A stretch of 64,000 nucleotides of DNA from Imbroritus primus. Lineage in GTDB: Bacteria > Pseudomonadota > Gammaproteobacteria > Burkholderiales > Burkholderiaceae. Positions 52,986 through 62,322 of this stretch are shown here, piece after piece. The stretch lies in the NCBI GenBank assembly GCA_000272025.2, contig AKCV02000014.1, positions 19,465-83,464 of the forward strand. The letters run 5' to 3'. Every line of letters begins with the position of its first letter. Positions within the stretch are counted from its first letter, which is position 1. The notes beneath the pieces were generated by a model. That model was given only the letters and a program-made list of their open reading frames with translations. It was not told the DNA's origin and ran no database searches. The position numbers were made by a program, and so were the translations under genes.

Positions 52986-53021
52986 AGCCGAGGCGCGCCG
53001 CTTATTTGCGGCGCGTCGGCT
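52986..53021. terminator. Hairpin between convergent tolC and META-domain genes
   Basis: AGCCGA and CGCGCCGC (52986-53001, with a two-base bulge) pair with GCGGCGCG and TCGGCT (53008-53021) around the loop TTATTT. The tolC stop lies just before it, and the stop codon of the convergent gene falls in the loop. It would fold in transcripts from both sides, but has no long T-run. Confidence 0.55.
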
Positions 53022-53535
53022 CGCGCTCCTGGAACTGCAGCAGTTCGCCTGCAGACGTTTTCCACATCACCTGCCGTCCGCCCGGTGCGGCGTCCGAAGG
53101 CTGTGCCGCGACGCGCTCAAGCGACCCGGAAAAGGCAGCCTGCAATCCCGATTCGATGGCCATGCGCTCCGGCTCGCACGCCCGGCGCGTACTGATCAGT
53201 TGCGTGAACCGGATGCCTGATGCGGTTTTGGCGTAGCCGCCCCGCACCTGATTGCAGCCCGTGTTGCCAGACACCGCACCCTGCTCGGCATCGATGCCAT
53301 TGCTGAACAGCAGGAACACCGGCTCGCCGACCGGCAGCGTGCGTTCGGCACCCTCGGTGGTCTGCCACCGCACCAGTTCCCAGCGCGCCAGTCCGGCGTC
53401 GGTGACGCCAGCCGCATCCCGCGACGTCGCTGCAGGCTTGCCGGCGCAGGCCGTCAGCACGCCCAGCGCCAGCAGTGCGAAGCCGCTGGCCAGACTGCGC
53501 CATGTTCCTGTCGACTCGTGTGGCTTGTGTGTCAT
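53002..53535 (-). CDS. META-domain lipoprotein (HslJ-like)
   Basis: The ATG at 53535, six bases after GAGGAG, gives 177 residues. A lipoprotein signal ends ALGVLTAC. The META domain reads ARWELVRWQTTEGAERTLPV, then SGNTGCNQVRGGYAKTASGI and FTQLISTRRACEPERM, with the two cysteines conserved in this family. It is probably an outer-membrane-anchored periplasmic protein linked to envelope stress. Its last codons lie in the hairpin shared with tolC. Confidence 0.83.
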   Translation of the reverse strand: MTHKPHESTGTWRSLASGFALLALGVLTACAGKPAATSRDAAGVTDAGLARWELVRWQTTEGAERTLPVGEPVFLLFSNGIDAEQGAVSGNTGCNQVRGGYAKTASGIRFTQLISTRRACEPERMAIESGLQAAFSGSLERVAAQPSDAAPGGRQVMWKTSAGELLQFQEREPTRRK

Positions 53536-53572
53536 GCGCATCTCCTCGAAGGTGACTGTCAGGATCGCTTGT

Positions 53573-54865
53573 TCAGCGCAGCGGCACCAGCGCCGCCAGC
53601 GCATCGACCGTACGTGCGGTCGCGCCCCGGTGCGCACCGGCAAACCGCGTGGCGGCCTCGCGCCGCGCGTGCAGATCGGCCGGATCGGCCAGCAGCGCAT
53701 GCACGGCCCGCGCCAGTGCCCCGGCATCGGGCACGCGCAGGCAGGCGCCAGCGGCGATCGCATCCTCCGTCGCCTGCGCAAAATTGAAAGTATGCGGCCC
53801 CACCAGCACCGGCGTACCCACCGCGCATGCCTCGATGAGGTTCTGCCCGCCCAGCGGCAGCAGGCTGCCACCGATGAAGGCGACTTCCGCGGCGCTGAAA
53901 TACATCGTCATCTCGCCCATCGAATCGCCGAGCAGTACATCGGCATCAATGCGTTCCGGCCAGTCCACCAAGGCGCCACGCCGCTGCAGCGTGAAGCCGG
54001 CCTGCGTCACCAGTTCGGCCACCGCATCGAAACGCTGCGGATGACGCGGCACGAGGATCAGCGCGGCGCGGCGTCCCGTATTGTCGACCTGCTCCCGCCA
54101 CGCGGCGAGCAGTAGCGCCTCTTCACCATCACGCGTACTGCCAGCGCACCATACGGCGCGACCATCGCGCGCGAGCGCGGCGTGCAGCGCCGCGCCTTTG
54201 TCCTGGAGGGCTGGCGGCGGCGCCATGTCGAACTTGAGGTTGCCTGTGACCTCTACCTGCGACACACCGAGCGCGCGATAGCGCTCCGCATCGCCGGGGG
54301 TCTGCGCCAGAATGCGCGTAAAGCCGCCGAACACCTCACTCGCCGCGCGCCCCAGCCGCAGCGTGCGCCGGAAACTGCGCGGCGACATGCGCGCGTTCAC
54401 CAGGCACAAGGGCACGCCCGCGCGCCGGCAACCATGCACGACGTTCGGCCAGATCTCGGTTTCCATCACCAGCCCCAGTTCCGGCCGGAAATGCCGCAGG
54501 AAGCCACGGATGGCCCACGGTACGTCATACGGTAGATAGCATTCATGCACGCGAGGTTCCGCGGCAAACAGTTCGGCGCCCGTGCGCCGGCCGGTCGGAG
54601 TCATGTGCGTGAGGACAATGGCATGGTCCGGAAAGCGCACCAGCAGGGCCTCGATCAAGGGCTGCGCGGCGCGCGTTTCGCCAACCGAGACCGCATGCAC
54701 CCACAGGCAACGATCCTGCGCCAGCGCCTGCCGGCCATAGCGGCCGAAGCGTTCGCCAATGTGCTGACGGTAGCCTGGCTCGCGTCGGCTGCGCCACAGC
54801 AGGCGCAGGCAGGCCACCGGCAGAGCCAGGTGCCACATGGCGGTATACAGCCACCGCAGCATCAT
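53573..54865 (-). CDS. waaA: 3-deoxy-D-manno-octulosonic acid (Kdo) transferase
   Basis: This 430-residue inner-membrane enzyme adds Kdo to lipid A precursor. An N-terminal anchor (MMLRWLYTAMWHLALPVACL) leads to HAVSVGETRAAQPLIEALLV, ILTHMTPTGRRTGAELF and PELGLVMETEIWPNVVHGCR, all hallmarks of WaaA. VWCAGSTRDGEEALLLAAWR and FIGGSLLPLGGQNLIEACAV mark the nucleotide-sugar side. Its start overlaps the waaC stop (ATGATG). Confidence 0.96.
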   Translation of the reverse strand: MMLRWLYTAMWHLALPVACLRLLWRSRREPGYRQHIGERFGRYGRQALAQDRCLWVHAVSVGETRAAQPLIEALLVRFPDHAIVLTHMTPTGRRTGAELFAAEPRVHECYLPYDVPWAIRGFLRHFRPELGLVMETEIWPNVVHGCRRAGVPLCLVNARMSPRSFRRTLRLGRAASEVFGGFTRILAQTPGDAERYRALGVSQVEVTGNLKFDMAPPPALQDKGAALHAALARDGRAVWCAGSTRDGEEALLLAAWREQVDNTGRRAALILVPRHPQRFDAVAELVTQAGFTLQRRGALVDWPERIDADVLLGDSMGEMTMYFSAAEVAFIGGSLLPLGGQNLIEACAVGTPVLVGPHTFNFAQATEDAIAAGACLRVPDAGALARAVHALLADPADLHARREAATRFAGAHRGATARTVDALAALVPLR

Positions 54866-55911
54866 GCGCGCCCCTCGGGCATCTCCATGGGCTCGACCAT
54901 AGCTGCCATCCCCGTCATCTCCGCCATGACGCGCTGTGCGGCGGCATGGACTGTCTCCACATCCGGCACCACGCCCTGGTCACCCACATTGGCAATGCAT
55001 GGCGCCCAGTAGCCCTCGGTCTTCCAGCGCCCGGTAGCGGTATAGATTTCGACGGTGGGCCGCTTGAGCGCAGCGGCGATATGCACGAGACCGGTATCCA
55101 CACCGACGATCAGCGTGGCCCGCTGAATCAGCCCGAAGGCCTGCAGCAGCGAAAAACGCGGCAGGACGCGTGCTTCCGGCACGCCGGCGGCAATGGCCTC
55201 GGCTTCGGCACGTTCGGCCTCGCTGCCCCAGGGCAGCAGCAGGGTGAGGCCCTCGGACTGCAGGCGTTGGCCGAGGGCGTGCCAGTGCGCCACGGGCCAG
55301 CGCTTGCGCGCCCCGGCGGTAGCGTGGAAACCGACGGCGAATCGTTCCGGCAGATCCTGCCAGAGCGGATCATCCACGTGCAGGTGTTGTGCTGCCGGCC
55401 CGAAGAACGCCGGCATGCTGTCCGGCACGCGCCCGGTCACAGCCGCACCCAGCAGGCGCGAGCGCTGCACCGCGTGCGTGCGCAGTGGCACGGTGATGGA
55501 ACGCGTATAGAACCAGCGGCTCGCCGGTTCGTAGCCCGAGCCTTCGGTGGCATTGGCCAGTCCGATCACTTCCGCGCCGGGCACACGACGGGCCCAGCCT
55601 GCGACCACGGCAGTCTTGAGCAGGCCCTGCGTGTCGATCACGGCATCGTAGGTCTGAGCCTTGAGGGCACGCCGGAACGCCACCAGTTCCCGCCAGGCCG
55701 AACCACGCGTCAACTGCTTGCGCCAGCGCCGCAAGGCGAACGGAATGATGCGGTCGACACCGGGCACCAGCCGCACCAGGTCAACATAGCCTTCTTCCAC
55801 CACCCAGTCGATGGCACAGTCGGGCCAGCGCGCCTTGAGGTCATAGACGAGGGGCATGTTGTGCACCACGTCGCCGAGCGACGAAACCTTGACGATCAGG
55901 ATGCGGCGCAT
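54862..55911 (-). CDS. waaC: Lipopolysaccharide heptosyltransferase I
   Basis: The ATG at 55911 gives 349 residues and begins MRRILIVKVSSLGDVVHNMP, the classic heptosyltransferase I opening. The frame is open 28 codons further up, but that part is unrelated. VIDTQGLLKTAVVAGWARRV and LIVGVDTGLVHIAAALKRPT (ADP-heptose site) are conserved. It adds the first heptose to Kdo2-lipid A. It lies 4 bp after the phosphomannomutase gene and overlaps waaA. Confidence 0.95.
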   Translation of the reverse strand: MRRILIVKVSSLGDVVHNMPLVYDLKARWPDCAIDWVVEEGYVDLVRLVPGVDRIIPFALRRWRKQLTRGSAWRELVAFRRALKAQTYDAVIDTQGLLKTAVVAGWARRVPGAEVIGLANATEGSGYEPASRWFYTRSITVPLRTHAVQRSRLLGAAVTGRVPDSMPAFFGPAAQHLHVDDPLWQDLPERFAVGFHATAGARKRWPVAHWHALGQRLQSEGLTLLLPWGSEAERAEAEAIAAGVPEARVLPRFSLLQAFGLIQRATLIVGVDTGLVHIAAALKRPTVEIYTATGRWKTEGYWAPCIANVGDQGVVPDVETVHAAAQRVMAEMTGMAAMVEPMEMPEGRA

Positions 55912-55915
55912 CGTC

Positions 55916-57301
55916 TCAGAACGGCAGTTGCGCATCAGGCTTGGCCGCCAGGATGACCTCGCGGAAAGCAGCCTGGATGCGCGCCAGCGCAGCATCGTTG
56001 TCGGCCTCGAAACGCATCACCACGACCGGCGTGGTGTTGGACGGCCGCGCCAGCCCGAAGCCGTCTTCATACTCCACGCGCACGCCGTCGATCTTGATGA
56101 CTTCGCGCGCGCCGGGAAAGGTGGCGTTGGCCTTGATGCGGTCCAGCAGGGTGAACGGTTCGCCTTCGGCGCACTTGAGCTGCAGTTCGGGCGTGCAGTT
56201 GGAGTTCGGTAGCGCATTGAGCAACGCCGCCGTATCGGCCACGCGCGACACGATCTCGAGCAGACGCGCGCCGGTATAGAGCCCGTCATCAAAGCCGTAC
56301 CAGCGGTCCTTGAAGAAGATATGGCCGCTCATCTCGCCGGCCAGCGGTGCGCCGGTTTCCTTGAGCTTGGCCTTGACGAGCGAATGGCCGGTCTTCCACA
56401 TCAGCGGTTCGCCGCCATGCTCACGGATCCACGGCGCCAGCTTGCCCGTGCATTTGACGTCGTAGATCACCTGCGCGCCCGGATGGCGCGACAGCACCTC
56501 CTGTGCGAACAGCATCAGTTGGCGATCGGGAAAGATGACCTGCCCGTCCTTGGTGACCACACCGAGGCGGTCGCCATCGCCATCGAAGGCCAGGCCGATC
56601 TCGCAATCGGTCTCGCGCAGCGTGCGGATCAGGTCGTCGAGATTCTCGAGATGGGCCGGATCGGGATGGTGGTTGGGGAAGGTCCCATCGACCTCGCAGA
56701 ACAGTTCCGTCACCTCGCAGCCGAGCGCGCGGAACAGGGCCGGCGCAAACGCGCCGGCCACACCGTTGCCGGCATCGACAGCGATCTTCATCGGGCGCGC
56801 CAGCTTCACGTCGCCGGTGATGCGGTCGAGATACTGCTGCGCGATATCGACCTGCACATAGCTGCCCGCGCCGCTGGTAAAGCTGCCCCGGACGATGCGC
56901 TCGCGCAGCGCCTGGATCTGTTCGCCATAGATCGCCTGTCCGGCCAGCACCATCTTGAAGCCGTTGTAGTCAGGCGGATTGTGGCTGCCGGTCACCATGA
57001 TGGCCGAGGTGGCGCGGCGCCCGTCGAGTTCGACATTGGCGCCGAAGTACACCATCGGCGTGGCCACCATGCCGAGGTCGATGACATCCACGCCAGCGGC
57101 GCGCAGCCCCTCCACCAGGCCGCCCAGCAGGTCGGGACCGGAGAGGCGGCCGTCGCGGCCCACCACCGCGGTCTGCTCGCCCAATTCGCGCATGGCCGAG
57201 CCGAAGGATCGGCCGATCAGCCGCGCCACGTCGCGATCCAGAGTCTTGCCGATGATGCCGCGGATGTCGTAGGCCTTGAAAATGGAGGCGTCGAGTTGCA
57301 T
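55916..57301 (-). CDS. Phosphomannomutase/phosphoglucomutase (AlgC/ManB type)
   Basis: This 461-residue enzyme interconverts hexose 1- and 6-phosphates for nucleotide-sugar synthesis. FKAYDIRGIIGKTL starts the first domain. MVTGSHNPPDYNGFKM holds the phosphoserine (about residue 107), and FDGDGDRLGVV is the magnesium loop. GEMSGHIFFKDRWYGFDDG is the sugar-binding loop, and RPSNTTPVVVMRFEAD the phosphate-binding loop. The ATG at 57301 is chosen by homology. It is the first gene of the minus-strand waaC-waaA unit and would feed the adjacent polysaccharide operon. Confidence 0.94.
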   Translation of the reverse strand: MQLDASIFKAYDIRGIIGKTLDRDVARLIGRSFGSAMRELGEQTAVVGRDGRLSGPDLLGGLVEGLRAAGVDVIDLGMVATPMVYFGANVELDGRRATSAIMVTGSHNPPDYNGFKMVLAGQAIYGEQIQALRERIVRGSFTSGAGSYVQVDIAQQYLDRITGDVKLARPMKIAVDAGNGVAGAFAPALFRALGCEVTELFCEVDGTFPNHHPDPAHLENLDDLIRTLRETDCEIGLAFDGDGDRLGVVTKDGQVIFPDRQLMLFAQEVLSRHPGAQVIYDVKCTGKLAPWIREHGGEPLMWKTGHSLVKAKLKETGAPLAGEMSGHIFFKDRWYGFDDGLYTGARLLEIVSRVADTAALLNALPNSNCTPELQLKCAEGEPFTLLDRIKANATFPGAREVIKIDGVRVEYEDGFGLARPSNTTPVVVMRFEADNDAALARIQAAFREVILAAKPDAQLPF

Positions 57302-57419
57302 GGATGGATTCCTGAACGGTCGTTGCGTTGGAGCACGCCCGGCGGACGAGTTCGCCGGCCACGCGCTGCTCCGCACAGTCAAACCCGTATTTTGCCGGAT
57401 TCTGGCGAGCGGGCCAGTT

Positions 57420-57425
57420 TATAAT
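57420..57425 (+). promoter_or_regulatory. -10 element ahead of the glycosyltransferase operon
   Basis: A perfect TATAAT lies 69 bp upstream of the first glycosyltransferase ATG, in the 193-bp divergent gap. A -35 at correct spacing is not convincing (TTCTGG is 14 bp away), so the promoter is likely but weakly defined. Confidence 0.45.
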
Positions 57426-57494
57426 GCCCAGCACCTCATTTCCGCGCGGTCTGGCAGTAAAGATGGGCGCACACGGAACAGACACCGGCAGACC

Positions 57495-58610
57495 ATGGCA
57501 GATTCCCCGCTGAAAATCGCGTACCTGATCACCGACTCGGGGACCGGGGGTGCGCAACGGCATCTGGCCGACCTGTACGCCGCGCTTGCGGGACGGGTCG
57601 ATGCGACCGTCCTGGCGGGCGGCGAAGGCGCCATGCTGCGCGAGATGGAAGCAAGCGGCGCGCGGGCGATTCCCGTGCCGCTGCTCGACAACTCGCTCTC
57701 GCCGCTGCGCGGCATACGCCTGCTGGGCCAGATCATGACCACCCTGCGCCGCATCCGCCCCGACCTGATCCATGCCCACAGCGCCAAGGCCGGCGCCATC
57801 GCCCGGCTGGCTGGCGCACTGCTGCGCATTCCCGTGGTGTACACGGTGCACGGTTTTGCCTTCAAGCCGGAAGCGCCAGCCCTGCAACGGCTGGTGGCCC
57901 AGCTTACGGAAAGCCTGCTGGCGCCCTTCACGACGCGCATGATCTGCGTATCCTCGGCCGAGCAGGCCATGGCGCGCCGATTGCCGCTACGCACCGCACG
58001 CATCGCGACGATTCCCAACGGCATTCCCGATACCATGCACCGCGCCGATCCGACCGCGCGCGTCGAACGCATCGTTATGGCCGCGCGCTTCGCGCCGCCC
58101 AAACGTCCCGACCTGCTGATCGACGCGGGACGCCGCCTGCAGCCGTCCCAGCCAGTGGAGATCATCATCGCTGGCGACGGCCCACAGCTCGACATCATGC
58201 GCGCCTATGCCAGCCATACGCCGCCACTGGTGCAGATCACGCTGCCTGGCGAGGTCGAGGATATGCCGGCGCTGCTGGCCTCTGCACAGATTTTTGTGCT
58301 GCTGTCCGACCACGAAGGTTTTCCGCTCTCGGTACTTGAGGCGATGCGCGCTGGCCTGCCGATCGTCGCCAGCGATTTGCCGGGCATCCGCGAGCAGCTC
58401 GACAACGGCAACTGCGGCGTGCTCGTGCCGCCGCGCAACCCCGGCGCCGTGGCCGCTGCCCTGCAGGCACTGGCTGCCGACCCGGCGCGGCGCGCCGAGC
58501 TCGGCAATGCCGCACGCCGGCGCTATGCTTCACACTATCGCATCGGACCGATGGCCGAACTGACCTGGCAGGTCTATCTCGATACCCTGCAGGCACACAA
58601 ACGTTCATGA
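57495..58610 (+). CDS. Glycosyltransferase family 4 protein
   Basis: This 371-residue GT-B enzyme starts LKIAYLITDSGTGGAQRHLA, the acceptor-side GG-loop. HAHSAKAGAIARLAGALLRI and VYTVHGFAF belong to the N-terminal domain. The donor-binding domain has AARFAPPKRPDLLIDA and DHEGFPLSVLEAMRAGLPIV with its conserved E-x7-E. It is the first gene of the plus-strand polysaccharide operon, overlapping the next by ATGA. The sugar cannot be told from the sequence. Confidence 0.92.
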   Translation: MADSPLKIAYLITDSGTGGAQRHLADLYAALAGRVDATVLAGGEGAMLREMEASGARAIPVPLLDNSLSPLRGIRLLGQIMTTLRRIRPDLIHAHSAKAGAIARLAGALLRIPVVYTVHGFAFKPEAPALQRLVAQLTESLLAPFTTRMICVSSAEQAMARRLPLRTARIATIPNGIPDTMHRADPTARVERIVMAARFAPPKRPDLLIDAGRRLQPSQPVEIIIAGDGPQLDIMRAYASHTPPLVQITLPGEVEDMPALLASAQIFVLLSDHEGFPLSVLEAMRAGLPIVASDLPGIREQLDNGNCGVLVPPRNPGAVAAALQALAADPARRAELGNAARRRYASHYRIGPMAELTWQVYLDTLQAHKRS

Positions 58611-59947
58611 CGCCTTCCAAGCCGCCCGCTTCCAAACCCCCGGTTCCAGCCGGCCAGCCGGCCCTCTCCGGTCCGGGCACGATGTCCGAACTGGCGCGCC
58701 GTCGCAGCCGCATGCTGGCGTGGGGCGTGCTCGGCCTGACGCTGTTCGCGTGCAACCTCTGGCTGGCGCATCAGGCCGCGCAACGTGGCTATGTCACGTA
58801 TGTGTTCACGCAGACCATCCTGTGGTCGGTACTCCCTTACCTGCTCGCCTGCCTGATGATCGACCGCACCATCCACGTGCCGTCCATCGAAGGCAATAGC
58901 CTGATCGGCCTCTCCACCGCCGTGCCCTTCGCCGCGCTACTCGGCGTGGTGCTGATGTTCCATCTACCGTATTCGCGCGGCGCGCTGCTGCTCAGCTACG
59001 GTGTCACGCTGCTGTGGCTGTGGCTCGGCTACCGGCGTTTCATCAGCCGCTACGTACCGGTGTTCGGCGCGCTCGATGCACAAGCCGTCGGCACGCTGCA
59101 GGCCATGCTCGACATGCCGGGCGCGGCGCGTCCCGCTCCGGCCACGCTGCGCGTCGTGCGCAGCGAGACCGAAGCCCGGCAGTGCGACGGCATCATGCTC
59201 GACCGGAGCGCCCCGCTCAACGACGAGCAAGCCCGCCTGCTGGTGCAGCTGAAGATCAGCCATGTGCGCATCTATTCGGTGGAGCGCGTGGGCGAACTGC
59301 TGACCGGCCGCGTGGGGCTTGCGCATATCGATACGGAATTCCACGACGAGCACGTCTCGCGCCTGCTGTTCGATGCCTTCAAGCGCCTCACCGACATTGC
59401 CGGCGCGCTGGCGCTGCTGCCATTCGCCCTGCCTGCCTCGCTGCTGGTGACGCTGGCCATCCGCGCCGAATCGTCCGGCCCTGTGCTGTTCCGCCAGGCC
59501 CGCATGGGGCGCTTTGGCCGGCCTTTCACGCTGCTCAAGTTCCGCAGCATGACGCACCAGCATGGCACGGAACACCAGTTCGCGGTGCGCAACGACCCGC
59601 GCGTCACGCGCGTCGGGCGCGTCATCCGCAAGTACCGCCTCGATGAGCTGCCGCAACTGTGGAACGTGCTGGCGGGCGAGATGAGCCTGATCGGCCCGCG
59701 CCCGGAAATTGTCGAGATCGCGCAGCGCTACGCGCAGAGTATTCCCTACTATCCATACCGCCACCTGGTACGCCCCGGCCTGTCGGGCTGGGCCCAGGTC
59801 CAGCAGGGCTACACTGCGACCGATGCCGAAAGCGTGACCAAGCTGGGCTACGACCTGTACTACGTCAAACACCGCTCGCTTGCGCTCGACCTGCTGATCG
59901 CTGCCAAGACACTGCGCACGCTGCTGACCGGCTACGGTGCGCGCTGA
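58607..59947 (+). CDS. Polyprenyl-phosphate sugar-1-phosphate transferase (initiating transferase)
   Basis: This 446-residue protein has about four N-terminal helices, a variable middle region, and a C-terminal bacterial sugar transferase domain: KRLTDIAGALALLPFALPAS, VLFRQARMGRFGRPFTLLKF, RKYRLDELPQLWNVLAGEMS and LIGPRPEIVEIAQRY. This type (WbaP/PglC superfamily) transfers a sugar phosphate to undecaprenyl phosphate to begin O-antigen or capsule repeat synthesis. uppP in this window regenerates the same lipid. It overlaps the upstream glycosyltransferase by ATGA. Confidence 0.93.
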   Translation: MTPSKPPASKPPVPAGQPALSGPGTMSELARRRSRMLAWGVLGLTLFACNLWLAHQAAQRGYVTYVFTQTILWSVLPYLLACLMIDRTIHVPSIEGNSLIGLSTAVPFAALLGVVLMFHLPYSRGALLLSYGVTLLWLWLGYRRFISRYVPVFGALDAQAVGTLQAMLDMPGAARPAPATLRVVRSETEARQCDGIMLDRSAPLNDEQARLLVQLKISHVRIYSVERVGELLTGRVGLAHIDTEFHDEHVSRLLFDAFKRLTDIAGALALLPFALPASLLVTLAIRAESSGPVLFRQARMGRFGRPFTLLKFRSMTHQHGTEHQFAVRNDPRVTRVGRVIRKYRLDELPQLWNVLAGEMSLIGPRPEIVEIAQRYAQSIPYYPYRHLVRPGLSGWAQVQQGYTATDAESVTKLGYDLYYVKHRSLALDLLIAAKTLRTLLTGYGAR

Positions 59948-59959
59948 GACCGCCAACAC

Positions 59960-61084
59960 ATGCGCATTCTCCTCATCACCACAGGGCTGCTGACCGGCGG
60001 CGCGGAACGCCAGGTCGTGGATCTCGCAACCGCGTGGGATGCTGCCGGCCACGCCGTGCACATCATCAGCCTCACGGGAACCGCCAGCCAGTTCCCCATT
60101 CCGGAGGGTGTGGATGTCACCTTCCTGGGCCTGCGCAAGCAGCCGCTGGCGGTGCTGCGTGGCCTGCGTGCCGCACGCGCCGTGGTGCGACAGTGGAAAC
60201 CCGATGTACTCCACAGCCACATGTTCCACGCCAACGTGTTTGCGCGCCTGCTCCGCCTGACGTCTCCCGGCGCCAGCACGGTGCCGCTCTTCTGCACCGT
60301 GCACAGCACGCAGGAAGGCGGCTGGCTGCGCATGCTGGCGTATCGCCTGACCGACCCTGCCTGCACTCTCACCACGCATGTCAGCGCTGACGGCCGCACC
60401 AGCCTGATCAAGACAGATGCGGCGCCGGCCGAACGCGTGGTCGTGATTCCCAACGGTATCGATACGGCGCGCTTCGCACCCGATCCCGCGAGCCGCGTAC
60501 GCCTTCGCACCGCCCTGGGCATCGCCGAGACAACGCGCCTGCTCCTGCACGTCGGCCGGCTGGTGCCCGAGAAAGCGCAGCACACGCTGGTGGAGGCGTT
60601 TGCCCAGGTGCATGCCGCCCATCCGGCCACGCACCTGCTGATCGCTGGCAATGGACCATTGCGTACCGCACTGGCACAGCAGATCGCCGCTGCCGGGCTC
60701 GATGGGGCCGTCACCCTGCTGGGCAACCGTGACGATATTCCGGCACTACTGCAAGCCGCCGACCTGTTCGTGCTGTCATCCAACATCGAAGGCATGCCGC
60801 TGGCGGTTGCCGAAGCGCTCGCCAGCGAACTGCCGGTCGTGGCCACCGATGTCTCCGGCATCCGCCTGCTGGTACGCGACGCACAGCGTATCGTGCCGCC
60901 TGGCGATGCAGCTGCGCTGGCAGCCGCGATACGCGCTACCCTCGATGCGCCGCGCAGCCCCGAGGCGCGTGCCGCCATGGTGGAGACATTTGGCATCAGC
61001 GCGATCGCCGAGTCCTGGCTGACCCTCTACGAACAGTGCGGTGCGTATGACGCGTCGCGGGACGACGCATGCAACGGCGACTGA
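59960..61084 (+). CDS. Glycosyltransferase family 4 protein
   Basis: This 374-residue GT-B enzyme begins MRILLITTGLLTGGAERQVV. HSHMFHANVFARLLRLTSPG lies in the N-terminal domain. LLHVGRLVPEKAQHTLVEAF opens the donor domain, and SSNIEGMPLAVAEALASELP holds the E-x7-E motif. It lies 12 bp after the sugar transferase and overlaps the flippase gene by 16 bp, so it is part of the same operon. Confidence 0.92.
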   Translation: MRILLITTGLLTGGAERQVVDLATAWDAAGHAVHIISLTGTASQFPIPEGVDVTFLGLRKQPLAVLRGLRAARAVVRQWKPDVLHSHMFHANVFARLLRLTSPGASTVPLFCTVHSTQEGGWLRMLAYRLTDPACTLTTHVSADGRTSLIKTDAAPAERVVVIPNGIDTARFAPDPASRVRLRTALGIAETTRLLLHVGRLVPEKAQHTLVEAFAQVHAAHPATHLLIAGNGPLRTALAQQIAAAGLDGAVTLLGNRDDIPALLQAADLFVLSSNIEGMPLAVAEALASELPVVATDVSGIRLLVRDAQRIVPPGDAAALAAAIRATLDAPRSPEARAAMVETFGISAIAESWLTLYEQCGAYDASRDDACNGD

Positions 61085-62322
61085 CGCATAACGTCCTGTG
61101 GGTACTGGCCGAGCGCGGCGTACAGACCGTAGCCGGTATCGGTATCGCCGCCATGTTGGCACGGGCGCTCGGCGTGGAAGGCTTCGGCCTGTTCCAGTAT
61201 GCACAGTCGCTCGTATTGATCGCGGCAGCCGCGACGCTTGTATGCGGCGCAGAGGTCATCGTGCCACGGCTGGTCGCGCTGCCAGCGCCAGACACCCACC
61301 CTCGCCTGCTGCGCCATGTCTTTGCGCTGCGGCTCATGGCCGCGGCGCTGGCCTATGTCGGCTTGCTGGCGGCCGTGTTCTGGCTGAGCGAATCTTCCCT
61401 GCTACGAGCCACGGTCGCCATCCTCGGTCTCAGCATCCTGCTGCGCGAGCCCTTCGGCACGGTTATCGCATGGCTCCAGGCAATGACGGACAACCGGCCT
61501 GCCTCGGTCATCGCCATGGCGGCGCTGCTGGTGAAACTGCTGCTGATCGGCACACTGTACGGGCTGGGCGTACGCGCGCTGCCGGCCTATGCCGGCGTGC
61601 TGGCGCTCGAATCGCTGCTGGTCGCGGCCTGCCTGGCGATGCTGTATGCACGCCGCACGCGCGGCATGCCGCCACACGCCGGCCCACTCGACCGCGGTAT
61701 CCTGAAAACGCTGTTGCATGACGGGGTGCTGTTCTGGCTCGCGATGCTGGTCATGATGGCCGCACGCCGGGTCGATCAGCTGTTGCTCAAGCCGGCCGTG
61801 CCACTGGCCGAGCTCGGCGCATACGCGGCCAGCATGCAGTTGCTCGACAACCTACTGCTGCTCGCAACCGTCATGGTGAATGCGCTCGCACCGCTGCTGG
61901 TCTATGCGCAAGTCGACCGCGCCATGGCGATGCGCCGCGTGGCACAACTGGCAAGCGGCATGGCCCTGCTCGGCCTGGCTGGCGGTGCGGTACTGGCGCT
62001 GCTGGCGCCCTGGGTCGTGCATCTGCTGTATGGCGCGGCCTTCAGCGATGCTGCCGCCCTGCTGCGCCTCGTGGCGCTCGGCAGCGCCCTGCTGTTTGCC
62101 GATGCCGCCCTGACCCTGCTGGCCGTCATGCTGCGCCGCCCGATCTGGATCGTCGGTAAATGGCTTGCCGTGCTGGCCGTGACGATTGCCATCGACAGCA
62201 TGTTGATTCCATCCATGGGTGCGCGCGGAGCAGCCATCGGCTATTTGTGCGCCAACGCCTGCGCGGTGCTGATCGGCGTCACGCTGCTGGTACGGGCATG
62301 GTGCGAGGAGAAACCGGCATGA
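61069..62322 (+). CDS. Oligosaccharide flippase (Wzx-like, MATE/MOP superfamily)
   Basis: This 417-residue protein is hydrophobic throughout, with about twelve helices. It starts MQRRLTHNVLWVLAERGVQT and continues ARALGVEGFGLFQYAQSLVL, the usual opening of polysaccharide flippases. The middle VDQLLLKPAVPLAELGAYAA is also typical. It would move the lipid-linked oligosaccharide across the inner membrane. It overlaps its neighbours on both sides. Confidence 0.9.
   Translation: MQRRLTHNVLWVLAERGVQTVAGIGIAAMLARALGVEGFGLFQYAQSLVLIAAAATLVCGAEVIVPRLVALPAPDTHPRLLRHVFALRLMAAALAYVGLLAAVFWLSESSLLRATVAILGLSILLREPFGTVIAWLQAMTDNRPASVIAMAALLVKLLLIGTLYGLGVRALPAYAGVLALESLLVAACLAMLYARRTRGMPPHAGPLDRGILKTLLHDGVLFWLAMLVMMAARRVDQLLLKPAVPLAELGAYAASMQLLDNLLLLATVMVNALAPLLVYAQVDRAMAMRRVAQLASGMALLGLAGGAVLALLAPWVVHLLYGAAFSDAAALLRLVALGSALLFADAALTLLAVMLRRPIWIVGKWLAVLAVTIAIDSMLIPSMGARGAAIGYLCANACAVLIGVTLLVRAWCEEKPA

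Noticed and set aside
58964..60634. Minus-strand open frame of about 550 codons across the sugar transferase and glycosyltransferase genes
   Set aside because: It spans two clear genes of the opposite strand and has shadow composition.
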